A program made the position numbers and the translations under genes. 64,000 bases of DNA, taken from positions 1 through 64,000 of the forward strand of contig CANMUS010000001.1 of NCBI GenBank assembly GCA_947501215.1. The letters run 5' to 3'. Of the stretch, positions 39,320-51,483 are shown piece by piece. The notes beneath the pieces are model-generated. The model searched no databases. It saw only the letters and a program-made list of their open reading frames with translations, and was not told where the DNA came from. The stretch's first letter is position 1. Each line of letters starts with the position of its first letter. The DNA comes from an uncultured Erythrobacter sp. (GTDB lineage Bacteria > Pseudomonadota > Alphaproteobacteria > Sphingomonadales > Sphingomonadaceae).

Positions 39320-39673
39320 TTAACTCGGAGGAGATGAAGCGGCAGCCTGAATCTGCTCTACGCTATACGGTTTGGTAACGGTCGGGACCTGGCGAAAACG
39401 CTCCGGATGCTCGGCATCGCCATAACCGGTGGCAAAAATAAACTCGACGCCCGCTTCCATCAACCGGTCGGCCACCGGATAGCTTTTTTCACCGTGAAGA
39501 TTGACGTCCAGCACCGCAAAATCGAAATCGTTGTCGGCAAGCATTGCAAACGCTTCTGTAATTGAGGTCGCGACCGCAACGCTAGCGCCAACCTCTAAAA
39601 GCATGTCCTCAAGACCGAAGGCGATAATTGCTTCATCTTCCAGCACCAGAATGTGGCGATCAGCAAGGATCAC
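39320..39673 (-). CDS. single-domain response regulator of the FATGY (FAT GUY) type
   Basis: A 117-aa receiver without an output domain. The acidic pocket ED is at 12-13, the phospho-acceptor Asp at 56 (VLDVNL) and the conserved Lys at 101 (TKPYS). The beta4-alpha4 region has FATGY at 80-84, the mark of the FAT GUY single-domain regulators described in alphaproteobacteria, including SdrG of Sphingomonas, that take part in the general stress phosphorelay. Its GTG overlaps the stop of the HWE kinase gene (GTGA), so the kinase is the likely partner. Confidence 0.88.
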   Translation of the reverse strand: MILADRHILVLEDEAIIAFGLEDMLLEVGASVAVATSITEAFAMLADNDFDFAVLDVNLHGEKSYPVADRLMEAGVEFIFATGYGDAEHPERFRQVPTVTKPYSVEQIQAAASSPPS

Positions 39674-41082
39674 AGGATTGTATCCAACTGATAGTGCAGA
39701 CCTTCTGGGCGGAAATCGAGACTAGCATTTCCGCCGGGCGTTCCCAAACCCCGGCCAATCAACCGCGTGCCGAATCCGGAACGGTTTGGCGGGGTTGCTG
39801 CAGGACCTCCCCACTCGGTCCATTCGAAGGTCAGGCGGGTATCATTCCCTTGAGAATCTGTACTCCAGGAAATGTCGACGGAGCCATCGGGTGCTGAGAG
39901 TGCACCGTACTTTATCGCATTCGTACCAAGTTCGTGGATCACCATCGCAAGGGAAACGGCCATCTGTGGGGGCAAAAGGACCGAAGGACCTTCGATTGTA
40001 ATCCGAGAGGGATCATCTGGTGCTATGGCTTCCAGTCCCTGGCGGACAACGGACTCCATATCCGCCGTCTCCCAATTGCGAGCAGTCAGGTGATTGTGGG
40101 CGGTCGCGAGGGCATTGAGCCGATCCGTGAAGGCTTTACGCTCTTGGACTTGCGACATGTCGCGAAAAGTCTGCTGTGCAATGCCTTGAACCACCGCAAG
40201 TGTGTTTTTCACACGGTGATTGAGTTCATTGATGAGGATGGTTTGCTGCTCCTCTGCTGCAACTTCCTCTGTAACATCGTGTCCTTGGACGAGAATGCCT
40301 CGAAACCCGTCTTCTCCATGTATCGGCTGGAAGATGAATTCGAGAAAGCGAGGTTCGAGCCGATCGCTGTTTTTTTCCTGGAGGAGCACGCGTTCCTTCT
40401 GGCCGAAATAGGGTTGGCCAGTTTCCCGTACGCGGTCGAGAATATCAATGAAGCCCTGGGCCTCCACCTCCGGCAAGGCTTCGGCAACCGGCCTCCCGTC
40501 AAGTTTTCTCTCGCCGATTAATTGGCGATAGGCCGCATTGGCCATGACGAACTTGTGGTTCCTACCTGCGAGAACGGCGACGAAACCCGGGGCCTGTTCG
40601 AGCATCGCCTTAAAACGGTCCAGTTGGCGAGCGGCTCCTTGGTAGCGTTGTTCGACTGCTTCGGCCCGACGAGCTACCCCTGCGACATTTCTTGGTCCCT
40701 CTACCTCGTCGAGATCGGTAATTCGGACGGTGTGCTGAAGGATATGCGTAACGCGCTCCTCCTCGTCGAGGATGGGTGTGTGCGTCGCGCTCCAGGTATG
40801 AACATCGAAGCCACCGTTACTACTGGGAATATCGTAGCGAATATGCGCGATCTCGTCGGCTTCGCCAGTTTCTAGGACTCTCTCCAGCGACTTCGTCAGT
40901 TGACGGCGCGGTTCGCCTTCACTCGGAAAAGCGTCGAACATATTGCGTCCGACGATGTCCTCCAACTCGCGCATGGTCGCCGCCAGATAGGCGTCGTTCG
41001 CCCATTCAATGCAAAAGTTTCGGTCGAGCAGAACATAGGGATTTGGGGATTTCGCCAGAACCAATTGGAAATCGATTGTCAT
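39670..41082 (-). CDS. PAS-containing HWE-family sensor histidine kinase
   Basis: A 470-aa soluble kinase with two PAS domains (about 10-120 and 155-275) and no transmembrane segment, so it senses a cytoplasmic signal. The phospho-acceptor His is H289 in ELNHRVKNTLAVVQGIAQQ, typical for HWE/HisKA_2 kinases. The ATPase has VIHELGTNAIKYGAL (N box) and an FEWTEWGGP segment with W-x-E. The first PAS (NPYVLLDRNFCIEWANDAYLAATMRELEDIVGRNMFDAF) contains no LOV cysteine motif. The start ATG 41082 follows GGTGGG. Such kinases often feed PhyR or FAT GUY receivers; its neighbour at 39320 is the natural candidate. Confidence 0.9.
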   Translation of the reverse strand: MTIDFQLVLAKSPNPYVLLDRNFCIEWANDAYLAATMRELEDIVGRNMFDAFPSEGEPRRQLTKSLERVLETGEADEIAHIRYDIPSSNGGFDVHTWSATHTPILDEEERVTHILQHTVRITDLDEVEGPRNVAGVARRAEAVEQRYQGAARQLDRFKAMLEQAPGFVAVLAGRNHKFVMANAAYRQLIGERKLDGRPVAEALPEVEAQGFIDILDRVRETGQPYFGQKERVLLQEKNSDRLEPRFLEFIFQPIHGEDGFRGILVQGHDVTEEVAAEEQQTILINELNHRVKNTLAVVQGIAQQTFRDMSQVQERKAFTDRLNALATAHNHLTARNWETADMESVVRQGLEAIAPDDPSRITIEGPSVLLPPQMAVSLAMVIHELGTNAIKYGALSAPDGSVDISWSTDSQGNDTRLTFEWTEWGGPAATPPNRSGFGTRLIGRGLGTPGGNASLDFRPEGLHYQLDTIL

Positions 41083-41146
41083 TCCGGACCCACCAGACGC
41101 GACGTACAATAGATGTCGGACAGCTGCGCCTGCCCAGTGGATGCTC

Positions 41147-41171
41147 AATGGTCGGCCGGGCCAGCGGTTCC
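41147..41171 (-). promoter_or_regulatory. weak EcfG-like promoter candidate before the HWE kinase gene
   Basis: On the minus strand GGAAC (41167-41171), 16 nt, CATT (41147-41150) gives one mismatch from the EcfG consensus GGAAC-16/17-CGTT. It lies about 65 bp upstream of the kinase start, in the 150-bp gap between rpoD and the kinase gene. It is listed only because the receiver it precedes belongs to a stress-linked family. Confidence 0.25.
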
Positions 41172-41232
41172 TGTATCTTAGCTAGCAGGAGAGAGGTGTG
41201 CTTTATCGGCCACAATTCCGAGCACCGCAAAC

Positions 41233-43263
<2,031 letters not shown>

Positions 43264-43318
43264 AGAGTACGTCAACCCAATCTATCGTTACGCGCGGCGT
43301 GCACTTCCGCGGCAATCA

Positions 43319-45172
43319 CTAATCCGAATCGTCCGGTCCCGCCGCTTTCCTGCGCCCGAACTGCTTCAATCGCTCGTTAAGGACCAGCAAGCGCTCACGC
43401 AATCGGGCCTGTTCGGCGATGGAGCCTTCCGGGTCGCGATCGAAACGCGCTGTAGCCTCCGCCAGAGCGGATTCCAGCGCCGGTCTCTCGACCAGCAGCG
43501 ACACGGCCTCGGCCAGATCCTCGCGCGCTTCATCCGGATCGGTGCCCTCATCGAGGAAGGCGAAATTGGGTTTAGCCGGCAGGGCGGGAAGGCCTCGTTC
43601 GAGCGATATGGGCGATCCACTGTTTAAATCAAGCGTTTCGGCGGCCTCGAGCAGCAAATCGATTGCGGGGCCGACATTTTGGTCACGCCTGGCGAAAGTG
43701 GCCAGGGTTTCTTCGTGGCGGACGATCTGGTCGGGAAAGCGCACCAGCCCGGCAATGACAGCGCGCGAGAAGAGATCGCGTGAGCCGCCCGCGATGGCGC
43801 GTTTCAGCTTGTCGGCGGTTTGCGGCGAGAGGGTGGGAACGCGCGCTTTCCAGTCGCCCTTCTTCCAGTCGCTGCGCGGCGTGAACTGGCGCTGCGGGCG
43901 CGGAGGGAAGGCGAAGGCGGAGAAGCGCTCCAGCAGCTCACGCTTGTAGAGGGCGCGGATGTCGGGATGCTGGATCGCATCGACATGGTCGAGCAACCGT
44001 GCCTTCAGCCCGGCCTTGTCTTCGGGCGAGGTGAGCGGCCCCGCGGCCTTTTCGAACTCCCACAGCGTGTCGAGCAGACTGGCAGGCTGTTCGAGCAGGG
44101 CTTCGATCGCGCCGACGCCTTTCTCGCGAATGAGGTCGTCGGGGTCCATGCCAGCCGGCAAGCGCACGATGGAGAGCGAATGGCCGGGGCGGAGCATGGG
44201 CAAGGCGCGCGAAATGGCACGCATGGCTGCGCGTTGACCGGCATTGTCGCCATCGAAGCACAGGATCGGCCGCTCGACCTGCCGCCAAAGCAGCTCGATC
44301 TGGTTTTCGGTGAGCGCCGTGCCGAGGGGCGCAACGGCCTCGCGGATTCCCGCATTGGCGAGCGCGATGGCGTCCATATAGCCTTCGACCACGATCATCC
44401 GCCCGCTCTGCCGCGCGGCGGGGGCGGCGCGGTGGAGATTGTAAAGCGTTCGGCCCTTGTCGAAGAGCGGCGTGTCCGGGCTGTTGAGGTATTTCGGGGC
44501 CTTGGGATTGGCCTCGGCATCGAGGATGCGGCCGCCGAAGGCGATCACCCGGCCGCGGGTGTCGTGGATCGGCAGCATCAACCGGCTGCGGAAGCGGTCG
44601 TAAGGCTCCTTGTCCTCCACCGTGATGCGCATGCCGGCGTCGATCAGCATGTCCTCGTCGAACTTGCCAAGCGCGCGCTTGAGGGCCTGCCGGTCCTCCG
44701 GTGCGTAGCCGAAGCCGAACTCGCGCATAATTGCTTCGGAGAAGCCACGCCTGCCGAGATAGCCGCGCGCCACCGTCCCCTCGCTGCCGTGCAAATTGCT
44801 TTCAAACCACTCCTGCGCCGCCGCGGTCACATCATGCAGGCTGGCGCGCTTTTCGGCGCGTTTGGCCGCCTGCGGATCGGGGGCGGGCACTTCCATCCCG
44901 GCCTCGGCGGCCAGCTCTTTCACTGCATCCATGAACGGCATCCCGCGCTGGTCGGTCAGCCAACGGATCGCGTCGCCATGCGCCTCGCAGCCGAAGCAAT
45001 GGTAGAAGCCCTTTTCGTCATTTACGTAGAAGCTGGGTGTGCGTTCGTTGTGAAATGGGCAGCACGCCTTGTACTCTCGACCTGCTTTCGTCAGCCGCGT
45101 GGTGCGACCGACTATTGCGGACAATGTGATCCGCGCGCGCAATTCGTCGAGCCATTGGGGTGACAGGGCCAT
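43319..45172 (-). CDS. dnaG: DNA primase
   Basis: Makes RNA primers for replication with DnaB helicase. It is 617 aa. The CHC2 zinc ribbon has C38-P-F-H41 and C59-F-G-C62. The catalytic TOPRIM domain shows GRMIVVEGYMDAIALANAG (Glu) and PILCFDGDNAGQRAA (DxD), with RGRVIAFGGRILD before it. The C-terminal helicase-binding domain is divergent as usual. It is followed 55 bp later by rpoD and preceded by a lipoprotein gene and yqeY, a variant of the macromolecular-synthesis operon. Confidence 0.97.
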   Translation of the reverse strand: MALSPQWLDELRARITLSAIVGRTTRLTKAGREYKACCPFHNERTPSFYVNDEKGFYHCFGCEAHGDAIRWLTDQRGMPFMDAVKELAAEAGMEVPAPDPQAAKRAEKRASLHDVTAAAQEWFESNLHGSEGTVARGYLGRRGFSEAIMREFGFGYAPEDRQALKRALGKFDEDMLIDAGMRITVEDKEPYDRFRSRLMLPIHDTRGRVIAFGGRILDAEANPKAPKYLNSPDTPLFDKGRTLYNLHRAAPAARQSGRMIVVEGYMDAIALANAGIREAVAPLGTALTENQIELLWRQVERPILCFDGDNAGQRAAMRAISRALPMLRPGHSLSIVRLPAGMDPDDLIREKGVGAIEALLEQPASLLDTLWEFEKAAGPLTSPEDKAGLKARLLDHVDAIQHPDIRALYKRELLERFSAFAFPPRPQRQFTPRSDWKKGDWKARVPTLSPQTADKLKRAIAGGSRDLFSRAVIAGLVRFPDQIVRHEETLATFARRDQNVGPAIDLLLEAAETLDLNSGSPISLERGLPALPAKPNFAFLDEGTDPDEAREDLAEAVSLLVERPALESALAEATARFDRDPEGSIAEQARLRERLLVLNERLKQFGRRKAAGPDDSD

Positions 45173-45208
45173 AGGGCGAAAATCCCTACAGCCGCGCCCA
45201 CCGAATCG

Positions 45209-45907
45209 CTAGTTGCCAGAGGTCCCGTCTGCCGGATTTTCCGGCTCGGCGGGGAATGGCCCAGTGGCGCTCGCCTGATTGCCATCGACTTCGAGCAGGT
45301 AAGCGTCCGCCGGGCCTGCTGGGGCCAGGGTGGACTGCCACCAGAAGGTCAGCGTGGTGCCGGGCTGCCAGCCGGACCCCGCGACGACGCGCCAGATCAG
45401 GCTGCCGTTGTCGATGCTGATCGCGATCGCATCGGGATCGCCGAGGGCTTCCTCGACCTGTGCCAGGGCATAGCCGACCGACTGGTTGAAGCCGTGCGCT
45501 CGCTGGGTCGTGCGGAACAGGGTGGGCGGCGTCTCGCGGACTTCCGGCCCTTCGGTGGGCTGGGCATCAGCCGCGTCCTCGTCCGCATCGGCCAGCGTCA
45601 CCTGGTGGACATAGGTGTAGACGGTATCCTCCGGCATCTGTCCCGGCACGCATTCCCCGACTCCCTCGGGGCAGGCGACGTAGCTGACCATCGTGCCGAG
45701 CTGGCGACCGCCAGCGCTGAGCGTCGTCTCGACCTCCGGCCCCTGCGGACCGACGATCTTCGCGCCCAGCGTCGACAGGTCGAGATCGGCGCCGACCAGC
45801 GTGCGCGGTGCCGCGACGGTGGGCGTGGGGGTCGGCTCCGGCTCGGGAGCAGGCTCGCTGCAGGCGACAAGTGCCAGCGGCAGCGCAATCAGTGCGAGCG
45901 CCCTCAC
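45209..45907 (-). CDS. putative lipoprotein of unknown function
   Basis: A 232-aa protein with a lipoprotein signal: MRALALIALPLALVAC has a lipobox LVAC with Cys at residue 16. A proline-rich linker (SEPAPEPEPTPTPTVAAP) follows and then a beta-rich domain (LSTLGAKIVGPQGPEVETTLSAGGRQLGTMVSYVAC). Cys residues CPEGVGEC may form a disulphide. The start is GTG 45907, overlapping the yqeY stop (GTGA). It lies between yqeY and dnaG, so it is probably co-transcribed with them. No function can be assigned. Confidence 0.8.
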   Translation of the reverse strand: MRALALIALPLALVACSEPAPEPEPTPTPTVAAPRTLVGADLDLSTLGAKIVGPQGPEVETTLSAGGRQLGTMVSYVACPEGVGECVPGQMPEDTVYTYVHQVTLADADEDAADAQPTEGPEVRETPPTLFRTTQRAHGFNQSVGYALAQVEEALGDPDAIAISIDNGSLIWRVVAGSGWQPGTTLTFWWQSTLAPAGPADAYLLEVDGNQASATGPFPAEPENPADGTSGN

Positions 45908-46425
45908 GACAGCGACTCCTTCACCAGACCGCTGGCGCGACTCATGTCGAGCGATGCCCCATGGCGCGCCTTCAGCTCGCCCATCACGCGGCCCATGTCC
46001 TTCATGCCGTCGGCACCCAGGTCCGCCTTGATCTGCGCGATGGCGGCGCGGGTTTCGTCCTCGCTCATCTGCTGTGGCAGAAACTCCTCGATCACGGCGA
46101 GTTCGGCCTTTTCCTTGTCGGCCAGCTCCTGCCGCCCGCCGCCTTCGTACATCTCGATCGATTCGCGGCGCTGCTTGGCCATTTTCATCAGCACGTCGGT
46201 GATCATCGCATCATCCGAAGCGGGAGGTGTGTATGATTTCTGCGGCATCGGTTCGTGATCGGCTGTGTATTCGACTGACCGACCTTCAGCTTTGGCTTTC
46301 AGGCCTCTTTCTTCGATATCGCGGTCCTTGATCTTGGCCCCGATCAGGCGCAGCGCGGCAGTGCGCTCCTTGTCCTTCGCCTTCATGGCGGTGACGGTTT
46401 CGGCCTGGATTTTCTCGCGCAGCAT
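45904..46425 (-). CDS. GatB/YqeY-domain protein
   Basis: A 173-aa protein with the YqeY fold: MLREKIQAETVTAMKAKDKERTAALRLIGAKIKD at the start, then AMITDVLMKMAKQRRESIEMYEGGGRQELADKEKAELAVIEEFLPQQMSEDETRAAIAQIKADLGADGMKDMGRVMGELKARHGASLDMSRASGLV. The C-terminal half resembles the tRNA-binding domain of GatB. A link to amidotransferase or tRNA quality control is suspected in the family. The start ATG 46425 is chosen over an earlier one at 46491. It is divergent from carA and leads into lipoprotein-dnaG-rpoD. Confidence 0.92.
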   Translation of the reverse strand: MLREKIQAETVTAMKAKDKERTAALRLIGAKIKDRDIEERGLKAKAEGRSVEYTADHEPMPQKSYTPPASDDAMITDVLMKMAKQRRESIEMYEGGGRQELADKEKAELAVIEEFLPQQMSEDETRAAIAQIKADLGADGMKDMGRVMGELKARHGASLDMSRASGLVKESLS

Positions 46426-46575
46426 GTCTGGTCCGTTCGGTAATCTGTGGATGGTTCGCAGCCCATGTAGAACAGTGCACCGATATGCCAAGGGTTCCGC
46501 TTGACGGGACCCCCAACCGGCCTTAGCGGGTGGGGCTTAGCGACATCGCCGGAAAACCCCTGACTCGGAGAGCCC

Positions 46576-47754
46576 ATGGCCCTGCCCGTATTTTCGCACG
46601 CGCAACCCAAAAATGCGACGGGCGTGCTCGTTCTCGCGGACGGCACCTGTATCTGGGGGAAGGGCTTCGGTGCGACCGGCTCGTCGGTCGGGGAGGTGTG
46701 CTTCAACACCGCCATGACCGGTTACCAGGAGGTGATGACCGATCCCTCCTACGACAGCCAGATCGTCACCTTCACCTTCCCGCATATCGGCAATGTCGGC
46801 GCGAACGATGAGGACGTGGAAAGCCGCGGCCTCGGCGCGGTCGGGTTGGTGGTGCGGCAGGCGGTGACCCCGCACTCCAATTTCCGCGCGCAGAACGAAT
46901 TCGTCGAATGGTGCGTCAGCCATGGCAAGATCGGCCTGTCGGGCGTGGACACCCGCGCGCTGACGCGCCGCATCCGCCTGTCGGGCGCGCCGAACGCAGT
47001 GATCGCGCATAGCCCGCGCGGGCAATTCGATGTGAAGGCGCTGAAGGCTCAGGCTGCGGAATGGAGCGGGCTGGAAGGGCTCGACCTCGTCCCCGGCGTG
47101 ACGCGCGGGGTGCTGGAGGATTGGCGCGGCGGCTACTGGCAGCTCGGCACCGGCTACGGCGCGGCGGACAATGCGAAGCCGCATGTGGTCGCGATCGATT
47201 ACGGCGCGAAGGACAATATCTTCCGCAATCTCGTGAAGGCCGGCGCGAAAGTCACGGTGGTGCCCGCGCGCACCTCGCTCGACGAGATCATGCGGCTCAA
47301 GCCCGATGGCGTGTTCCTCTCCAACGGCCCGGGCGATCCGGCGGCGACGGGTGAATATGCCGTGCCGGTAATCAAGGGGCTGCTGGACGCGGACGTTCCG
47401 CTGTTCGGCATCTGCCTCGGCCACCAGATGCTCGGCCTTGCGGCAGGGGCGAAGACAGCCAAGATGTTCCAGGGCCACCGCGGCGCCAACCACCCGGTCC
47501 AGCGCGTGGGCGAGCGCTGGGGGACAAGCGAGGGCCTCGTCGAGATTACCAGCATGAATCACGGCTTCGCAGTCGACGGCGATACGCTGCCGCCGGAGGT
47601 GGAGCAGACCCACGTCTCGCTGTTCGACGGCACCAATTGCGGCATTTCGATCAAGGGCAAGAAGGCGTTTGGAGTGCAATACCACCCGGAGGCGAGCCCC
47701 GGCCCGCAAGACAGCTTCTACCTGTTCGAGAAGTTTGTGGGGATGCTGGGGTGA
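46576..47754 (+). CDS. carA: carbamoyl-phosphate synthase small (glutaminase) subunit
   Basis: Supplies ammonia from glutamine to CarB for carbamoyl phosphate, the shared precursor of arginine and pyrimidines. It is 392 aa. The N-terminal CPSase_sm domain has GVLVLADGTCIWGKGFGATGSSVGEVCFNTAMTGYQEVMTDPSY; the class I amidotransferase domain has C280 in FGICLGHQML and the catalytic His-Glu in FGVQYHPEASPGP. The start ATG 46576 has a CGGAGAG site. Its stop overlaps the GTG of the 118-aa unknown gene placed before carB. Confidence 0.97.
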   Translation: MALPVFSHAQPKNATGVLVLADGTCIWGKGFGATGSSVGEVCFNTAMTGYQEVMTDPSYDSQIVTFTFPHIGNVGANDEDVESRGLGAVGLVVRQAVTPHSNFRAQNEFVEWCVSHGKIGLSGVDTRALTRRIRLSGAPNAVIAHSPRGQFDVKALKAQAAEWSGLEGLDLVPGVTRGVLEDWRGGYWQLGTGYGAADNAKPHVVAIDYGAKDNIFRNLVKAGAKVTVVPARTSLDEIMRLKPDGVFLSNGPGDPAATGEYAVPVIKGLLDADVPLFGICLGHQMLGLAAGAKTAKMFQGHRGANHPVQRVGERWGTSEGLVEITSMNHGFAVDGDTLPPEVEQTHVSLFDGTNCGISIKGKKAFGVQYHPEASPGPQDSFYLFEKFVGMLG

Positions 47755-48107
47755 GCATTGATTTCCCACCAAGCTATCCCGAGGAAAGGCTTTTAAAGCA
47801 AGCTGTCAGATGGTCTTTCCGAAATCGCTATCATATTCCTTCTCTGACCGAGCTCTTTCCAAATAGGAGTTTGGACTCCCTTATTGCCCTTGGAAGAGAA
47901 TGGCAGCGTCAGGGCCTTGGATCGATGATCGAAGTATCCGAGCAAGGAAAAAAGTCTGTGCATTTCGCGTTCAACGATGCTGCGGTCATGGCGGTTAAGC
48001 GTCTCGACGAAGGGTCATTAATCGGACGCTTGAAGGCCGTGGACTGGTCGAATTGGATTTCTCTCGGAGCTCTTGCTGTCTCCGTAATTGCTCTCCTTAA
48101 AGGCTAA
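47751..48107 (+). CDS. hypothetical 118-aa protein inserted between carA and carB
   Basis: The protein begins MSIDFPPSYPEERLLKQAVRW and ends with a short hydrophobic segment (WISLGALAVSVIALLKG) that could anchor it in the membrane. The middle (HIPSLTELFPNRSLDSLIALGREWQRQGLG, VHFAFNDAAVMAVKRLDEG) resembles no family I can name. GC content is about 48% over 47761-47940 by my count, far below the flanking carA and carB (both well above 60%). The start GTG 47751 overlaps the carA stop (GTGA), and the stop lies 3 bp before the carB ATG. It is probably translated but recently acquired; a toxin, antitoxin or small membrane protein are possible, unproven. Confidence 0.75.
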   Translation: MSIDFPPSYPEERLLKQAVRWSFRNRYHIPSLTELFPNRSLDSLIALGREWQRQGLGSMIEVSEQGKKSVHFAFNDAAVMAVKRLDEGSLIGRLKAVDWSNWISLGALAVSVIALLKG

Positions 48108-48110
48108 ATA

Positions 48111-51100
48111 ATGCCCAAACGCACTGACATCTCTTCGATCCTCGTCATCGGCGCTGGCCCGATCATTATCGGCCAGGCCTGCGAGTTCGACTATTCCGGC
48201 ACGCAGGCGATCAAGGCGCTGAAGGAGGAGGGCTACCGGGTCATCCTGGTCAATTCCAACCCCGCCACGATCATGACCGATCCGGAAATGGTCGCGGGCG
48301 AAGGCGGAGGTCCGGACGGGGCGACCTATATCGAGCCGATCACGCCCGAGGTCGTCGCCAAGATCATCGAGAAAGAGCGGCCCGATGCTGTGCTGCCCAC
48401 GATGGGCGGGCAGACGGCGCTGAACTGCGCGCTCAAGCTAGACGAGATGGGCGTGCTGGAGAAATTCGGCGTCGAGATGATCGGTGCCAAGGCGGACGCC
48501 ATCGACAAGGCCGAGAACCGCCAGCGCTTCCGCGAGGCGATGGACAAGATCGGCTTAGAAAGCGCGCGTAGCGGCGTGGCGCATACGGTGGACGAGGCCT
48601 ATGCCGTGCTCGAACGTACCGGCCTGCCCGCCATCATCCGTCCCAGCTTCACGCTCGGCGGCACCGGCGGCGGCATCGCCTACAACAAGGCCGAGTTCGA
48701 GAAGATCGTGCGCGACGGCCTCGACGCCTCGCCCACCACCGAAGTCCTGATCGAGGAATCGCTCCTCGGGTGGAAGGAGTTCGAGATGGAGGTGGTGCGC
48801 GATGCCAAGGACAATTGCATCATCATCTGCGCGATCGAAAATGTCGATCCGATGGGCGTGCATACAGGCGATTCCATCACCGTCGCGCCAGCGCTGACGC
48901 TGACCGACAAGGAATACCAGATCATGCGCACCGCCAGCATCAACGTGCTGCGCGAAATCGGTGTGGAAACAGGCGGTTCGAACGTACAGTTCGCAGTCAA
49001 TCCAAAAGATGGCCGCCTGATCGTGATCGAGATGAACCCGCGCGTCTCGCGCTCCTCGGCGCTGGCCTCAAAAGCCACCGGCTTCCCCATCGCGCGCGTC
49101 GCGGCGAAGCTGGCGGTCGGCTATACGCTGGACGAGATCCAGAACGAGATCACTGGTGCAACGCCCGCGAGTTTCGAGCCGACCATCGACTATGTCGTGA
49201 CCAAGATCCCGCGCTTCGCTTTCGAGAAGTTCAAGGGATCGAAGCCGGACCTCTCGACCGCGATGAAGTCGGTCGGCGAGGTGATGGCGATCGGCCGCTG
49301 CTTTGCGGAATCGCTGCAGAAGGCGCTGCGTGGCCTCGAAACCGGGCTCGACGGGTTCAACCGCGTGCCCGAGCTGGAAGGCGTCTCGAAAGAGAAGATT
49401 ACCGCTGCGCTCAGCCAGCGCCGCCCCGACCGCATCCTCAAGATCGCGCAGGCCTTCCGCGAAGAGTTCACGGTCGAGGAAATCGCCCAGATCACCGGCT
49501 TCGACCCGTGGTTCCTGCGCCAGATCGAGGCGATCATCTACGAAGAGAAGATGATCGGCCACAATGGCCTGCCGAACGATGCGGACGAATTGCGGCGCCT
49601 GAAAGCGATGGGCTTTTCGGACAAACGCCTCGCTACGCTGGCCGTGCGCTCGGTCGGCGTTGCCGGCGGACTCGGTGAAACGCGGGCGAAGAGTTCGGGC
49701 CTGCTTCACGATGCCCTGCGCGCCATGGCCGGGGCGACGAGCGAGGAAGAGGTGCGCCAGCTGCGCCAGAAGCTCGGCGTGCATCCCGTCTTCAAGCGGA
49801 TCGACAGCTGCGCCGCCGAATTCGAGGCGGTCACGCCCTACATGTACTCGACCTACGAGGCCCCGACATTCGGCGAGCCGGAGGACGAGGCGGACCCAAG
49901 CGACCGCAAGAAGATCGTCATCCTTGGCGGCGGCCCGAACCGGATCGGGCAGGGCATCGAGTTCGACTATTGCTGCGTCCATGCGTGTTTCGCGCTGGCC
50001 GAGGCCGGGTTCGAGACCATCATGGTCAACTGCAACCCGGAAACCGTTTCCACCGATTACGACACGTCCGACCGGCTCTATTTCGAGCCGCTCACGGAGG
50101 AAGACGTGCTCGAGATTCTGCGCGTCGAGATGTCGAAGGGCGAAGTCGTCGGCGTGATCGTGCAGTTCGGCGGGCAGACCCCGCTCAAGCTCGCCAATGC
50201 GCTGGAGCGGGAGGGCATCCCGATACTCGGCACCAGCCCCGACGCGATCGACCTAGCCGAGGACCGCGAGCGGTTTGCCAAGCTGATCAACAAGCTCAAG
50301 CTGATGCAGCCCGACAACGGCATCGCCCGCAGCCGCGACGAGGCCGCTGCGGTTGCCGCCCGCATCGGCTACCCAGTACTGCTGCGCCCCAGCTACGTGC
50401 TCGGCGGCCGCGCGATGGAGATCGTCGACAGCGAAGCGCAGCTCGATGACTATATCGCCACGGCGGTGAACGTCTCCGGCGACAGCCCGGTACTGGTCGA
50501 CCAATACCTACGCGATGCGATCGAATGCGATGTCGACGTAGTCGCCGATGGCTTCGAGGTCCGCATTGCAGGCGTGATGCAGCACATCGAGGAGGCCGGC
50601 GTCCATTCGGGCGATAGCGCCTGCACCATCCCGCCCTACAGCCTGCCCGACGAGATCGTCACCGAAATGGAGCGACAGGCCGAAGCGCTGGCCAAGGCCT
50701 TGCAGGTGCGCGGCCTGATGAACGTCCAGTTCGCAGTGAAGGACGGTGAGGTCTATCTCATCGAGGTGAATCCGCGTGCGAGCCGCACGGTGCCCTTCGT
50801 CGCCAAGGCCATCGGCCGCCCGATCGCCAAAATCGCCGCGCGCGTCATGGCGGGCGAGGGGCTGCACGAATTCGAGCCTTTCGATATCCGCCCAAAGCAT
50901 ATGGCGGTGAAGGAAGCCGTCTTCCCCTTCGCGCGCTTCCCGGGCGCCGACCCTGTGCTCAGCCCGGAAATGAAGTCGACCGGCGAAGTGATGGGCATCG
51001 ACACAGACTTCCCCGCGGCCTTCCTCAAATCGCAGCTGGGCGCAGGCATGATCCCGCCGCGCGAGGGCACGCTGTTTGTCTCGGTCAAGGATAGCGACAA

Positions 51101-51458
51101 GGAAGTGATCCTGCCTGCGGTGAAGACGCTGCTCGACAGGGGCTTCCGCGTGATCGCCACCGGCGGCACGCATCGCTTCCTCGCAAGCCAAGATCTGGAT
51201 GTTGAACAGGTCAACAAGGTGGCGGAAGGGCGTCCGCATATCGTCGATGCGATCATCGACGGTGAGGTGGCGCTGATCTTCAACACCACCGAAGGCTGGC
51301 AATCGCTGCTCGACAGCCAGTCGATCCGCGAAGCCGCGCTGGAAAAGAAGCTGCCGTATTACACCACCGCCGCCGCCAGCCTCGCCGCTGCGCGCGCGAT
51401 TGCGGAGGTTTCACCGGAGCAGCTTGAAGTGCGTTCGCTGCAAGACTATTATAGCTGA
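48111..51458 (+). CDS. carB: carbamoyl-phosphate synthase large subunit
   Basis: Makes carbamoyl phosphate from bicarbonate, ammonia and two ATP. It is 1115 aa, a little long. Two homologous ATP-grasp halves are seen: [30 protein letters not shown] with [15 protein letters not shown] in the first, and [48 protein letters not shown] with [16 protein letters not shown] in the second. The C-terminal MGS-like allosteric domain follows ([40 protein letters not shown]). It works with CarA as a heterodimer. Confidence 0.98.
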   Translation: MPKRTDISSILVIGAGPIIIGQACEFDYSGTQAIKALKEEGYRVILVNSNPATIMTDPEMVAGEGGGPDGATYIEPITPEVVAKIIEKERPDAVLPTMGGQTALNCALKLDEMGVLEKFGVEMIGAKADAIDKAENRQRFREAMDKIGLESARSGVAHTVDEAYAVLERTGLPAIIRPSFTLGGTGGGIAYNKAEFEKIVRDGLDASPTTEVLIEESLLGWKEFEMEVVRDAKDNCIIICAIENVDPMGVHTGDSITVAPALTLTDKEYQIMRTASINVLREIGVETGGSNVQFAVNPKDGRLIVIEMNPRVSRSSALASKATGFPIARVAAKLAVGYTLDEIQNEITGATPASFEPTIDYVVTKIPRFAFEKFKGSKPDLSTAMKSVGEVMAIGRCFAESLQKALRGLETGLDGFNRVPELEGVSKEKITAALSQRRPDRILKIAQAFREEFTVEEIAQITGFDPWFLRQIEAIIYEEKMIGHNGLPNDADELRRLKAMGFSDKRLATLAVRSVGVAGGLGETRAKSSGLLHDALRAMAGATSEEEVRQLRQKLGVHPVFKRIDSCAAEFEAVTPYMYSTYEAPTFGEPEDEADPSDRKKIVILGGGPNRIGQGIEFDYCCVHACFALAEAGFETIMVNCNPETVSTDYDTSDRLYFEPLTEEDVLEILRVEMSKGEVVGVIVQFGGQTPLKLANALEREGIPILGTSPDAIDLAEDRERFAKLINKLKLMQPDNGIARSRDEAAAVAARIGYPVLLRPSYVLGGRAMEIVDSEAQLDDYIATAVNVSGDSPVLVDQYLRDAIECDVDVVADGFEVRIAGVMQHIEEAGVHSGDSACTIPPYSLPDEIVTEMERQAEALAKALQVRGLMNVQFAVKDGEVYLIEVNPRASRTVPFVAKAIGRPIAKIAARVMAGEGLHEFEPFDIRPKHMAVKEAVFPFARFPGADPVLSPEMKSTGEVMGIDTDFPAAFLKSQLGAGMIPPREGTLFVSVKDSDKEVILPAVKTLLDRGFRVIATGGTHRFLASQDLDVEQVNKVAEGRPHIVDAIIDGEVALIFNTTEGWQSLLDSQSIREAALEKKLPYYTTAAASLAAARAIAEVSPEQLEVRSLQDYYS

Positions 51459-51483
51459 CGGATTAACGCGATTTCCTCCCGAC

